From the NCBI RefSeq assembly GCF_000423165.1, contig NZ_KE383983.1, forward strand, positions 1,040,376 through 1,104,375: a stretch of DNA of 64,000 nt. The letters are read 5' to 3'. The notes under the pieces are model-generated. The model was given only the letters and a program-made list of their open reading frames with translations. It was not told where the DNA came from and searched no databases. The stretch's first letter is position 1; each line of letters opens with the position of its first letter. Origin of the DNA: Pseudidiomarina sediminum DSM 21906 (GTDB lineage Bacteria > Pseudomonadota > Gammaproteobacteria > Enterobacterales > Alteromonadaceae). Both the position numbers and the translations under genes were made by a program. This document shows, piece after piece, positions 6,576 to 14,874 of the stretch.

Positions 6576-7013
6576 TTATCCTTTACTAAGTGCGCGCCAG
6601 CGTTGATAGGTGCCGCAGGCGAAACTCGCGCCAATAATGAAACAGATGCCAGACGAAACAAGCCAGAAGGTAAGGCTGTTCTCAGGAAACATTGGCATGA
6701 TGGCAACAAAGCCAAGGGCACGCGCTAAAAAGACCAGACTAATCCCCACAAGAGCGAAGCGGAGCAGGGGCAGGCGACGGATGATGCCGGCGCCAGAGAG
6801 TGCATAGAGCGCGAACACAATAAGCACGCCAACGATGACAAGGGTGATGGTCACTGGATACCAATGTCCTTGTTCGGCGAGGCGCGCCATTTGTTCACCA
6901 GCCCCGAAGAAGCGATAGCCATCAGGCCCCCAAACAATGCAAATAAGATGGGCGACGGCGGCAAGCAGCGCGCTTGTGGCTGCGACGAGTAATAGCGAGT
7001 TGTTGTTACGCAT
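6576..7013 (-). CDS. four-helix inner-membrane protein, unknown
   Basis: A 145-residue hydrophobic protein with four predicted membrane spans (about residues 5-27, 50-72, 82-104, 111-132) and a short basic tail. I start it at the ATG at 7013, which has AGGAAC six bases upstream; an in-frame ATG at 7031 and a TTG at 7034 lack such a site. It follows the YoaK-like gene with a 21-base gap and is probably cotranscribed. No family recognised; the layout resembles small DUF-type membrane proteins. No catalytic residues stand out. Confidence 0.6.
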   Translation of the reverse strand: MRNNNSLLLVAATSALLAAVAHLICIVWGPDGYRFFGAGEQMARLAEQGHWYPVTITLVIVGVLIVFALYALSGAGIIRRLPLLRFALVGISLVFLARALGFVAIMPMFPENSLTFWLVSSGICFIIGASFACGTYQRWRALSKG

Positions 7014-7034
7014 GTTTGTTCCTGTAAACATCAA

Positions 7035-7712
7035 TTATTCCACTTGCAAATCTTCGCGGCGGCGACGGCGATAGCCGTGGTAGAGCGCTGCTAAGAGCAA
7101 GCACGCGCCGCTGGGAAGGACTAACGCGGTGTAGAGCCATTGCGTGTAGGCGTAGGTACCAGCAGTGCCGCCGAAAATAAAACCACAGACAATGATTAAA
7201 AAGAGTTTGGCTTTGCGATGATCAAAGGGCTGTTTGCGCAAGGCCGCACCGAGCATTAAACCGAGATCGGTGAAGATCCCGGTCACATGGGTGGTACGCA
7301 CAATAGCACCGCTGTAGGTGGTGGCGAGGGCGTTTTGTAGGCCACATGCCGCAGATGCTAGGAAATGCCCGTATGATGAACCCTCGCTCAGTAACACCAT
7401 GGCGCCGAGCAATAACAGAGCTTCGATAACAAGAGCGGTATCGTAATGCCGTCCCAGCTTGAGCGTAGCGCCGTGTACCAATACGCCTGCAATGGCTGCA
7501 CCGAAGAAAAACGCCACCAACACCCCGACCAAGTGCAATAGTTGTGCCATTGAACTCGACAACAAACCTACGCCAATCAAAGTGGCGGTACCTGAAACGT
7601 GCGATACCGACTGGTGCTCAAAACTCAAAAAGCCAATGGCATTCACGTAGCCAGCAATGAGCGCAAGCACAAAAGCGCCCGTTTCAACCCAGTTCGGTAA
7701 ACGTGAAATCAT
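7035..7712 (-). CDS. YoaK/DUF1275 family membrane protein
   Basis: A 225-residue protein with about six membrane segments. The N-terminal GAFVLALIAGYVNAIGFLSF and VSHVSGTATLIG, and the later ASAACGLQNALATTYSGAIVRTTHVTGIFTDLG, are the conserved DUF1275 (YoaK) blocks; the duplicated T-x-G segments suggest an internal repeat. The tail GYRRRRREDL is basic and cytoplasmic. The family is thought to be transporter-like but has no proven substrate. It is the first gene of a likely two-gene minus-strand unit and is divergent from the Fur-box gene at 7848. Confidence 0.85.
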   Translation of the reverse strand: MISRLPNWVETGAFVLALIAGYVNAIGFLSFEHQSVSHVSGTATLIGVGLLSSSMAQLLHLVGVLVAFFFGAAIAGVLVHGATLKLGRHYDTALVIEALLLLGAMVLLSEGSSYGHFLASAACGLQNALATTYSGAIVRTTHVTGIFTDLGLMLGAALRKQPFDHRKAKLFLIIVCGFIFGGTAGTYAYTQWLYTALVLPSGACLLLAALYHGYRRRRREDLQVE

Positions 7713-7802
7713 GACTCCGTCCGCACGACAATAAGAATGAGGACTAGCAGTGTATCACCTCTTAGCGAAGGACGTCGTATGGATTGCTTTGACATTTATC
7801 TT

Positions 7803-7821
7803 AATGAGAATTATTCTTATT
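7803..7821 (+). promoter_or_regulatory. Fur box
   Basis: AATGAGAATTATTCTTATT is a near-perfect 19-base palindrome of the classic Fur type. It lies 27 bases before the start of the next gene, where bound Fur would block the promoter. Confidence 0.75.
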
Positions 7822-7847
7822 TGTTATTGTTTTTAAGGAAGAAAAAA

Positions 7848-8762
7848 ATGATTTCGCAACGTTCATTGACCGTAGTTGTTGGTATCGTCTTGGTCGGAGC
7901 CGTCGGTTTTCTCTGGAGTACCGGGGCGGTAATGTTGAAGCCCAAGGCAGAACAGTCAGAGGCGTCGTCTGCGGCAGATAACTTGACGCAAACCCCGGTA
8001 CAACTGCGTCACTTTTCTGAGCCTGCTCCAGCGTTGGATGACCAACAACCGGTTGCCTTGGATTTAACCGCATACGAAAACTTATTACCTCAAGAATTGC
8101 TAACTCAGGTGGCAAAACAGTCGGTTCAAGCGGACGGAATTCCAGTTGCGAAATTACTGTTGGCGTTACTCGATGCTGGCATTATTCGTGTGAATGCGTC
8201 GCTGAAAGAAGGGCCGCAGAATGGTGCAATGCCGTATAGCCCGTTGTTTGCAGCCTTGGTGCTCGATCGGTCGATTAGCGCCGAACAAATACAAGCATTT
8301 TTTGACCATGGCAGCTTTGCCTTCACGAACCAAATATGGATTAGCGCCGCTGGAAACCTAGCAGATCCTGAAGCTCTGGATGTACTCTTGGAGCAAGGCG
8401 GTTTTGGTCCTGAGCATTATCAACTGTTGTTTGAACGTGCGATGCTTAGCGGTAATCAGCAAGTCTATCAGCACTTGCTTGGACAAGGGAGGGGACAGCT
8501 CAATGACGCCATCACCAACACCCTGTATGAGCGAGTGGACATTAGCGTGACGAATGCCCTGAATACTTGGCCTGAAAAATATAACGATGCAGCGTTGCTA
8601 CCGAGAATGCGGACGAGTATGTTGCAAAGTCTGACACGCTATCTCTTTCAATTGGACACACTGGTGGCAAGTGGCTATTTATCGCCAGAAAAAACGCGTT
8701 TTTTGACACAGCAGCGGCAACACTTAGTGGCATTGTACGAGGAAATTGAAGCTCTCGATTAA
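7848..8762 (+). CDS. membrane-anchored protein of unknown function, iron-regulated
   Basis: A 304-residue protein. ATG 7848 is chosen because AAGGAAG (7835-7841) lies at the right distance; the open frame extends upstream across the Fur box, which argues against earlier starts. Residues 7-29 form one membrane helix (VVVGIVLVGAVGFLW), then a Ser/Ala/Gln-rich linker. The remaining about 230 residues are helical and hint at degenerate alpha-alpha repeats of ankyrin or TPR type (LFAALVLDRSISAEQIQAFFDHGS, ADPEALDVLLEQGG, NQQVYQHLLGQGRG). The product is probably a periplasmic domain tethered to the inner membrane. The transporter gene follows in the same direction. Role in iron stress is inferred from the Fur box only. 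Confidence 0.6.
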   Translation: MISQRSLTVVVGIVLVGAVGFLWSTGAVMLKPKAEQSEASSAADNLTQTPVQLRHFSEPAPALDDQQPVALDLTAYENLLPQELLTQVAKQSVQADGIPVAKLLLALLDAGIIRVNASLKEGPQNGAMPYSPLFAALVLDRSISAEQIQAFFDHGSFAFTNQIWISAAGNLADPEALDVLLEQGGFGPEHYQLLFERAMLSGNQQVYQHLLGQGRGQLNDAITNTLYERVDISVTNALNTWPEKYNDAALLPRMRTSMLQSLTRYLFQLDTLVASGYLSPEKTRFLTQQRQHLVALYEEIEALD

Positions 8763-8846
8763 AGTTAGTGTCTTAAAAACGTCACTTTTCTTTGCGGTGA
8801 TTGTCATGCACTATGACGCGCATTTCTACCAACCTATGGCGCAGTT

Positions 8847-10154
8847 ATGGCGCAGCGCATGGCAACCTCGGGCGCATACCCGCTACCGCAAACCCTCCGC
8901 ATCGGCTATTCGTCGGGCAATATGGGGAAGTCACTGCAATGGAACACTGTCGAGCTGTTCTACTTGTATTACTTAACCGATATTCTGGGTTTGCCACCGG
9001 CTTTGGCTGGAGGTCTGATTTTTCTGACCTTGGTGTGGGATGGTCTGTCGGACCCTTTGGCTGGCTTCTTGGTGGATCGTTACAGTCACTTTTTTAAAAG
9101 TTATCGACGTATCTTAGCCTGCTCCATTCCCTTTTGTGCGTTGGCTTTTAGCGGCATTTTTGCCTTACCGGTACTGTTCCCGACGCACACAATTGCAGCC
9201 GTGTTGGTCGCTGGGCTGTTGTTTCGGATTGGTTACACCTTTATCGATATTGCTCACAACTCTTTATTGGCAAACCTCACCAGCGATGGTCATGAACGCA
9301 CTGTGTTGTCAGCTTATCGGTTTTTCTTTAGTTCGGTCGGTACCTTGTTGTTGTTATGGTTGGCAGCGCCAGTGTTGCGGCAAGAAACCACCGCCGAACC
9401 TTTTGTGATGTTCTCGGTGATGGTTGGTGTGGCGTATTTATTGGTGATGTACAGCTGTGTGGCGGCGATTGGTCGTCGTGGTCAGTTACAGATGGTCAGC
9501 AGCCGCCGCAGCAGCAGCATGGGCGCGTCGTTCCTAGAACTCCTGCAGAACCGTTATCTGATGTGGTTGTCGTTGTTCGTCATCTTAGTGTCATTGTTTG
9601 TCACTATTATGCCGCGTTTCGCCGTGTTCTATAGCAAAGAGTACCTTGGCGGGGCAGAGCAGAGCACCTATTTGGTGGCGGCATACACCCTTGGGCAGTT
9701 GCTGTCGTTACCGTGTTGGTTGCGTACGGCGAAGTGCTTTGGCAAATATCATACGGTCAAGTTGGCGTTGATGGTGTTTACTGGGGCCAGCTTAACCTTG
9801 TTGTTTGCACCTGTGTCTTTTATTGCTTCGGCACTGGCCTTTTTCATTGCCGGATTCGCCTTCGCTGGCATCAATGTGATCATCTGGTCGTTGTTGCCTG
9901 ACGCCATTGATATCAATGAGCAGCTATTTGGCCGCCGTCATGAAGCCTTCACCTTCGGCATTATTGTGCCGCTCATGAAGATTTGCGCGGGCATTTCTGC
10001 GGCCTTGGTTGGTGCGATTCTAGCGCTGACCGGTTATCAAGGCCTCGACAGTGAATGGACGGCGTTTGGCATCAAAGAGGCAATGACCTTTTTGCCTCTT
10101 TTTGCAGTGTTATTAGCAATGATTCCGTTGACACGAATGAAGTTGCTTCACTAA
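8847..10154 (+). CDS. GPH-type (MFS_2) sugar/cation symporter family transporter
   Basis: A 435-residue integral membrane protein with about 12 spans. SLQWNTVELFYLYYLTDILGLPPALAGGLIFLTLVWDGLSDPLAGFLVDR near the N-terminus is the family hallmark: YLTDILG, then the WDGLSDP loop that replaces the usual MFS motif A. ALFFIAGFAFAGINVIIWSLLPDAIDINE in the C-terminal half is the matching PDxxD segment. Members usually move glycosides or uronides with Na+ or H+. Ribosome site is poor and the start could shift. It lies 84 bases after the Fur-controlled gene, so an iron-linked substrate such as a siderophore is possible, but that is inference. Confidence 0.75.
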   Translation: MAQRMATSGAYPLPQTLRIGYSSGNMGKSLQWNTVELFYLYYLTDILGLPPALAGGLIFLTLVWDGLSDPLAGFLVDRYSHFFKSYRRILACSIPFCALAFSGIFALPVLFPTHTIAAVLVAGLLFRIGYTFIDIAHNSLLANLTSDGHERTVLSAYRFFFSSVGTLLLLWLAAPVLRQETTAEPFVMFSVMVGVAYLLVMYSCVAAIGRRGQLQMVSSRRSSSMGASFLELLQNRYLMWLSLFVILVSLFVTIMPRFAVFYSKEYLGGAEQSTYLVAAYTLGQLLSLPCWLRTAKCFGKYHTVKLALMVFTGASLTLLFAPVSFIASALAFFIAGFAFAGINVIIWSLLPDAIDINEQLFGRRHEAFTFGIIVPLMKICAGISAALVGAILALTGYQGLDSEWTAFGIKEAMTFLPLFAVLLAMIPLTRMKLLH

Positions 10155-10768
10155 CCTTTGCGCCAGCGTGAGAACGCAAAACCGATCAGTGCAGCAAGCG
10201 CGCCAAGGGTATCGGCCAGCATGTCTTTTTGTGCGTCCCAGACATCGCCTTGCGAGCCTAAGAACTCAATGCCAGCATCACCGCCCTCAATGACGGCAAA
10301 TTGCCATTCAATGATTTCATACGCGGCCGCAACGGCCATAATGAAGAATAAGCCGAAGAACATCGCGGTTACCGGTCGAGCCCACTGTTTTCGTACCAAC
10401 CACTCGGCGGCAGGATACGCATAAAAGCCCACGGTAAAGTGCGCGATCCGGTCATAGTGATTGCGCTCGAAGTTGCCAAGCTCGGTAAACCAATCAAAAG
10501 GAACATTGGCAAAAGTGTAGTGCGCGCCGATGGTATGCATGATGAGCAGCACGCTCATTAACACATAGCTGACGGTGCTAAAGCGAAAGGTTCGATAGGT
10601 CAACGCCAGCCCAGCAAAAATCATCATTATCGGGAGCATTTCAGCCCACCAAACGGCACTATCCGCTGGATTGATAAACGACCATACCATGGTGGCAATG
10701 ATGATCACTGCCAACAGTGGCGGGACTTTTGAGCGGTATTCCGCGGGGCTTAGATCCATCGTTTGCAT
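10151..10768 (-). CDS. yjdF: DUF2238 (YjdF-like) inner-membrane protein
   Basis: A 205-residue protein with about six membrane helices. I use the ATG at 10768, with AAGGAA upstream, because the longer frame runs back into rnt. FNRYDRIAHFTVGF-like sequence (ERNHYDRIAHFTVGFYAYP) and YEIIEWQFAVIEGGDAGIEFLGSQGDVWDAQKDMLADTLGA are the conserved DUF2238 blocks, with D/E/Q residues facing a probable membrane cavity. No reaction is known. Its 3' end overlaps the transporter's 3' end by 4 bases in convergent orientation. Confidence 0.8.
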   Translation of the reverse strand: MQTMDLSPAEYRSKVPPLLAVIIIATMVWSFINPADSAVWWAEMLPIMMIFAGLALTYRTFRFSTVSYVLMSVLLIMHTIGAHYTFANVPFDWFTELGNFERNHYDRIAHFTVGFYAYPAAEWLVRKQWARPVTAMFFGLFFIMAVAAAYEIIEWQFAVIEGGDAGIEFLGSQGDVWDAQKDMLADTLGALAALIGFAFSRWRKG

Positions 10769-10805
10769 GCTGCGTTCCTTGTTCTTGTTGGTGTCGGTGT
10801 CGGAG

Positions 10806-11438
10806 TTATTTGACCAGTGGCCAGCCACCGAGATTTTTGTAGCGATTGACCATCCAGCAAAACAGCTCTGCGGTACGTTCGGTATCGTACAGCGCAGAGT
10901 GCGCTTGGCGACTATCAAACGCGATGCCAGCTTCTTGGCAGGCTTTGATCAGCACCGTTTGCCCCAGCGTTAACGCCGCTAGTGCTGCGGTATCAAAGGT
11001 AACAAATGGATGAAATGGGTTGCGTTTCAAGTTGGCACGTTCTGCGGCGGCCATCACAAAGCCGTGATCAAAGGTGGCATTGTGACCGACCAGAATGGAA
11101 CGTTGGCAGCCCGCATCTTTTTGCGCTTTACGGATAGGCTTGAAGATCTCTTTCAGCGCTTCACCTTCTGGTACTGCGCCGCGTAACGGCGAATTCGGGT
11201 CAATGCCATTAAACTCTAATGCCGCGGGTTCAAGGTTGGCTCCTTCGAAGGGCTCGACATGGTAGTGAAAGGTTTGATCGGGATGCAGCCACCCTTGCTC
11301 GTCAAAAGCAAGGGTCACTGCCGCCACTTCCAGTAGCGCATCGGTTTTCGCGTTAAAGCCGGCGGTTTCAACATCAATGACCACCGGCAAATAGCCGCGA
11401 AAACGTTGCTTCATGAGACTCACGTCTTGCTCACTCAT
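10806..11438 (-). CDS. rnt: ribonuclease T
   Basis: A 210-residue 3'-5' exonuclease of the DEDDh family that trims the 3' ends of tRNA and other stable RNAs and takes part in end turnover of tRNA CCA. The catalytic set is complete: D22 and E24 in [11 protein letters not shown]124 in [11 protein letters not shown]180 and D185 in [13 protein letters not shown]. Length equals the usual 200-225. It overlaps gloA by 4 bases (ATGA type), so rnt and gloA are translationally coupled, an arrangement common in this group of bacteria. Confidence 0.95.
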   Translation of the reverse strand: MSEQDVSLMKQRFRGYLPVVIDVETAGFNAKTDALLEVAAVTLAFDEQGWLHPDQTFHYHVEPFEGANLEPAALEFNGIDPNSPLRGAVPEGEALKEIFKPIRKAQKDAGCQRSILVGHNATFDHGFVMAAAERANLKRNPFHPFVTFDTAALAALTLGQTVLIKACQEAGIAFDSRQAHSALYDTERTAELFCWMVNRYKNLGGWPLVK

Positions 11439-11833
11439 AGATCGTCGTCGTCACTGCGTTCAATCAGTTCAATGGCGTAGCCATCAGGGTCACGAACGAA
11501 GGCGATCACGGTTTTGCCGCCTTTCACTGGACCAGGCTTACGGTAAACGTCCGCACCTTGGGCTTCAAGCTTTTCACACAAGGCGTAGATGTCATCGACA
11601 CCAATAGCGATGTGGCCGTAGGCGTTGCCCATGTCATACTCGCTTTGACCCCAGTTGTAGGTTAACTCAAGTACGGTATGGTCTTTTTCGTCACCATAGC
11701 CGACAAAAGCGAGGGTGTATTTGTATTCTTCGTTGTCCGCTTGACGGAGTAACTTCATGCCCATTAATTCGGTATAGAACTTGATCGAACGGTCCAAATC
11801 ACCAACACGAAGCATGGTATGTAACATGCGCAT
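11435..11833 (-). CDS. gloA: lactoylglutathione lyase (glyoxalase I)
   Basis: A 132-residue vicinal-oxygen-chelate enzyme that turns the glutathione-methylglyoxal adduct into S-lactoylglutathione. The four metal ligands of the bacterial Ni-type enzyme are present: H5, E56 ([10 protein letters not shown]), H74 (AYGHIAIGV) and E122 (GYAIELIER). The length equals E. coli GloA (135). It lies 10 bases after nth and overlaps rnt by 4, giving a probable nth-gloA-rnt run at the end of the rsx operon. The C-terminal DDDDL is an unremarkable acidic tail. Confidence 0.95.
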   Translation of the reverse strand: MRMLHTMLRVGDLDRSIKFYTELMGMKLLRQADNEEYKYTLAFVGYGDEKDHTVLELTYNWGQSEYDMGNAYGHIAIGVDDIYALCEKLEAQGADVYRKPGPVKGGKTVIAFVRDPDGYAIELIERSDDDDL

Positions 11834-11843
11834 AGACTACTCC

Positions 11844-12482
11844 TTAATCGTCTGAGGTTTTTTCTTTAAATTCACACAAGTCTTCAATAATACAACTGCC
11901 GCAGCGCGGTTTACGCGCAATGCAGGTGTAGCGCCCATGCAGGATAAACCAGTGATGGGCGTCCACTTTAAATTCGGCGGGGATCACTTTTTCTAAGCGA
12001 TCTTCTACCGCGCGCACGGTTTTACCTGGGGCAAACTTGGTGCGATTCGATACCCGAAAAATATGGGTGTCGACGGCGATCGTGGGCCAACCAAAGGCAG
12101 TGTTGAGCACCACATTCGCAGTTTTGCGCCCCACGCCCGGCAAAGCTTCGAGCGCTTCGCGGTTTTCTGGTACCTCGCCATGATGCTCGTTGACCAAAAT
12201 AGCACAGGTTTTCATCATATTTTCGGCTTTAGAATTGAATAAGCCGATGGTTTTGATGTACTCCTTCACGCCCTCAAGGCCAAGATCTAAGATGGCTTGT
12301 GGCGTATTGGCAACCGGGAAGAGCTTACGGGTCGCTTTGTTCACGCCAACGTCGGTAGCTTGCGCTGACAGTAACACTGCAATTAATAGCTCAAAGCTCG
12401 AGGAATACTCGAGCTCTGTCGTGGGGTTTGGGTTGTTGGCGCGTAAACGCTCTAAAATCTCAACACGTTTTTGTTTATTCAT
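11844..12482 (-). CDS. nth: endonuclease III (DNA glycosylase/AP lyase)
   Basis: A 212-residue base-excision repair enzyme acting on oxidised pyrimidines. The helix-hairpin-helix is LEALPGVGRKTANVVL with catalytic K120; the catalytic aspartate is D138 in AVDTHIFRV. The 4Fe-4S cluster is bound by C187-x6-C194-x2-C197-x5-C203. ATG 12482 (MNKQKR) matches the E. coli start; three codons further upstream (12491) is also open. It follows rsxE by 18 bases, the canonical rsxABCDGE-nth order, so it is likely cotranscribed with the Rsx complex. Confidence 0.97.
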   Translation of the reverse strand: MNKQKRVEILERLRANNPNPTTELEYSSSFELLIAVLLSAQATDVGVNKATRKLFPVANTPQAILDLGLEGVKEYIKTIGLFNSKAENMMKTCAILVNEHHGEVPENREALEALPGVGRKTANVVLNTAFGWPTIAVDTHIFRVSNRTKFAPGKTVRAVEDRLEKVIPAEFKVDAHHWFILHGRYTCIARKPRCGSCIIEDLCEFKEKTSDD

Positions 12483-12500
12483 CGGTCTCAATCGTTGTCG

Positions 12501-13187
12501 TTATTGTGAGGTTACGCGGGCGCGCGTCACTTCTTTTACCGGCTTGCTCGCTCGTTCGGCACGCCGTTGATCGATAATGTTTTTCAAGGCAATAATAAAG
12601 CCCATGGCGATAAAGGCACCCGGTGGTAGAATCGCCAGCAGCAAGGGGTAATCCACGCTAAAGAGCTCAATGCGCAGGGCTGCCGCCCAATCACCTAATA
12701 ACAGGTTCGCGCCATCAAATAAGGTACCGTTGCCAATCACTTCTCGAATCGCACCGAGCACTAACAGCACCAAGGTAAAGCCTAAGCCCATCATCAACCC
12801 GTCAAAAGCGGCACGTTGCCACGGATTTTTTGAGGCAAAGGCTTCGGCACGGCCAATAATGGCGCAGTTGGTGACAATCAGAGGAATAAAAATACCCAGC
12901 GATTGATAAAGGCCGTAAACGTACGCATTCATCAACAACTGGATGACGGTAACGTAGGTCGCAATCACCATTACAAACACCGGAATGCGAATTTCTTTGG
13001 GCACGAAATCACGTACCAACGACACGGTAATGTTTGAACCTATTAATACCAATAAGGTGGCCAAACCTAAACCAAGGGCGTTGGTGACGGTAGCGGTTAC
13101 CGCCAGCAATGGACATAAGCCTAATAGCTGCACTAATGCCGGGTTGTTCTCCCATAGCCCTTGCCATGTGATGTCACGATAACTCAT
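12501..13187 (-). CDS. rsxE: electron transport complex subunit RsxE/RnfE
   Basis: A 228-residue membrane protein with six helices, starting with [31 protein letters not shown]. The GLCPLLAV and [19 protein letters not shown] segments carry the two conserved cysteine-containing half-helices that, with RsxA, hold a membrane iron centre. It overlaps rsxG by 4 bases. The Rsx/Rnf complex moves electrons between NADH and ferredoxin coupled to ion flow, and in enterics keeps SoxR reduced. A basic tail ([21 protein letters not shown]) extends past the membrane part. Confidence 0.95.
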   Translation of the reverse strand: MSYRDITWQGLWENNPALVQLLGLCPLLAVTATVTNALGLGLATLLVLIGSNITVSLVRDFVPKEIRIPVFVMVIATYVTVIQLLMNAYVYGLYQSLGIFIPLIVTNCAIIGRAEAFASKNPWQRAAFDGLMMGLGFTLVLLVLGAIREVIGNGTLFDGANLLLGDWAAALRIELFSVDYPLLLAILPPGAFIAMGFIIALKNIIDQRRAERASKPVKEVTRARVTSQ

Positions 13188-13819
13188 GCTTCGGCACCTC
13201 CACAATTCGCGGGCAGGGCAGCCCAGTTGTCACGTTCGGCTTGAAAGGTTTGCACCGCTCGGGCGGTAGCTTGCACCACCGCGCGCGGTGTGATGGTCGC
13301 ACCGGTAAAGGAGTCAAATACGCCACCGTCCCGTTTTACCGCCCAACGGTTGTCATCGTTGCCGTTCACGGTCATGCCATCAAAGCTGGTGATCCAAGCG
13401 CTTTTACGGATTTCAATTTTGTCACCAAGGCCCGGCGTTTCTTTGTGCTCGAGGGTGCGCACACCAGCCACGGTACCGTCCCAGTTGATGGCGACCAATA
13501 AGCGAATTGCACCTGAGTAGCCATTCGGGGCGATCACTTCAACCGCTGCTGCGGTGGGTTTGCCGTCACGCGTGGCTAAATACAGCGGTGTTGGCTGCTT
13601 GGCAAGGGCAGAGTGCTCGACCAAACGGCAACTGGCGTACAAGTCGTTGTCGTGAACTTCGGCGGGCAACAATTGATTGAGTACTTGCAGCAATTCACGT
13701 TGTTGTTCACGGGCAATAGGCTCGGCGGTAAGCTTAGCGGTGAGCATTACTAATAAGGTCGCCACCACGGCAAAACCGGCCAGAATCAAACCATTGCGCT
13801 GCATGCTTTTGGCAATCAT
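13184..13819 (-). CDS. rsxG: electron transport complex subunit RsxG/RnfG
   Basis: A 211-residue periplasmic flavoprotein with one N-terminal anchor (residues 10-30, [20 protein letters not shown]). FMN is attached covalently to a threonine in the motif DSFTGATI, here T175. [11 protein letters not shown] is the conserved segment near the flavin. It passes electrons between RsxD and the cytochrome/iron side of the complex. Overlaps by 4 bases on both sides show tight translational coupling with rsxD and rsxE. Confidence 0.95.
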   Translation of the reverse strand: MIAKSMQRNGLILAGFAVVATLLVMLTAKLTAEPIAREQQRELLQVLNQLLPAEVHDNDLYASCRLVEHSALAKQPTPLYLATRDGKPTAAAVEVIAPNGYSGAIRLLVAINWDGTVAGVRTLEHKETPGLGDKIEIRKSAWITSFDGMTVNGNDDNRWAVKRDGGVFDSFTGATITPRAVVQATARAVQTFQAERDNWAALPANCGGAEA

Positions 13820-14874
13820 GAGCGACCTCCATGACCATAGGCAACGGGTTGCGTGTATTTATCAATAATCGGCACCGTCATATTTGCCAAGAGCACGGCA
13901 AAGGCCACGGCGTCAGGGTAGCCACCCCAGGTGCGAATAACGAACACCAAGAAGCCCACTAACAGACCAAAGTACAAGCGTCCGCGATTCGAGGTGGCCG
14001 CGGTCACTGGGTCGGTGGCAATGAAGAACGCACCCAACATGGTAGCACCACTTAACAAGTGCATGAGCGGTGACACACTTTGATCCGGGGCAAACAACCA
14101 CGCCAGCGCCGCTGGCACTGCTAAGCCAAGCAACATACCGGTTGGAATGTGCCAGCTGATAATGCGTTGTTTAATGAGTACCACGCCACCGAGTAAAAAC
14201 GCGAGGTTGACCCACTGCCAACCAAGGCCAGCAAGTGTGCCAAAAATTGGTTGTTGCAGTGCTTCACCAATGGTGAGTTGATGGTTCAAGGCGGTGCGTA
14301 GGCTGTCCAATGGCGTAGCCATGGTCAAGCCATCGGCGCCCATGCGCAACTGTTCAAGATCATAGCCAGCGGGTGTGAAACCGGTGAAAATGACTGAAGC
14401 GGCATCCATAAAGCTCAGCTCAAACTGACTGATTTGCGTCGGCAGTGGCCAACTGGTCATTTGTACCGGGAAACTAATAAGGAGCACCACATAACCGGCC
14501 ATCGCAGGGTTAAAGATATTTTGCCCAACGCCGCCGTACACGTGTTTTACCACGCCAATAGCAAAGGCGGTACCAATCACGATCAACCACCAAGGCGCTA
14601 AACTCGGAATACTAATCGCCAGTAAAATGGCGGTAACCAAGGCGGTATGGTCTTGCCACGCTGATTGAATGGTACGACCGCGCAACCGCATGCTAAGTGC
14701 TTCTACGACAAAAGCCGTGCTAACGGCTAAGGCCAGTTGCCACAGCACCCCCCAACCAAAGAAATACATCAGCGTTAGCAAGCCTGGAATAAGTGCCACG
14801 TAAACCCAACGCATCACTTGTTGCGTGGTACGGCGTTGGTGGCTGTGAGGAGAGGCCGCGAGTTTAAAGGTCAT
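13816..14874 (-). CDS. rsxD: electron transport complex subunit RsxD/RnfD
   Basis: A 352-residue membrane protein with about nine or ten helices. The covalent FMN site is T187 in DGLTMATPLD, the RnfD form of the D-G-x-T-x-AT flavinylation motif. VYGGVGQNIFNPAMAGYVVLL and GAFFIATDPVTAATSNRGR are the family's conserved loops shared with NqrB. It probably forms part of the ion-conducting path. Start ATG 14874 overlaps rsxC by 4 bases. Confidence 0.95.
   Translation of the reverse strand: MTFKLAASPHSHQRRTTQQVMRWVYVALIPGLLTLMYFFGWGVLWQLALAVSTAFVVEALSMRLRGRTIQSAWQDHTALVTAILLAISIPSLAPWWLIVIGTAFAIGVVKHVYGGVGQNIFNPAMAGYVVLLISFPVQMTSWPLPTQISQFELSFMDAASVIFTGFTPAGYDLEQLRMGADGLTMATPLDSLRTALNHQLTIGEALQQPIFGTLAGLGWQWVNLAFLLGGVVLIKQRIISWHIPTGMLLGLAVPAALAWLFAPDQSVSPLMHLLSGATMLGAFFIATDPVTAATSNRGRLYFGLLVGFLVFVIRTWGGYPDAVAFAVLLANMTVPIIDKYTQPVAYGHGGRS

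Noticed and set aside
8801-9097. 98-codon plus-strand frame at the start of the transporter gene
   Set aside because: A shifted-frame shadow; the GPH transporter reading frame explains the sequence.
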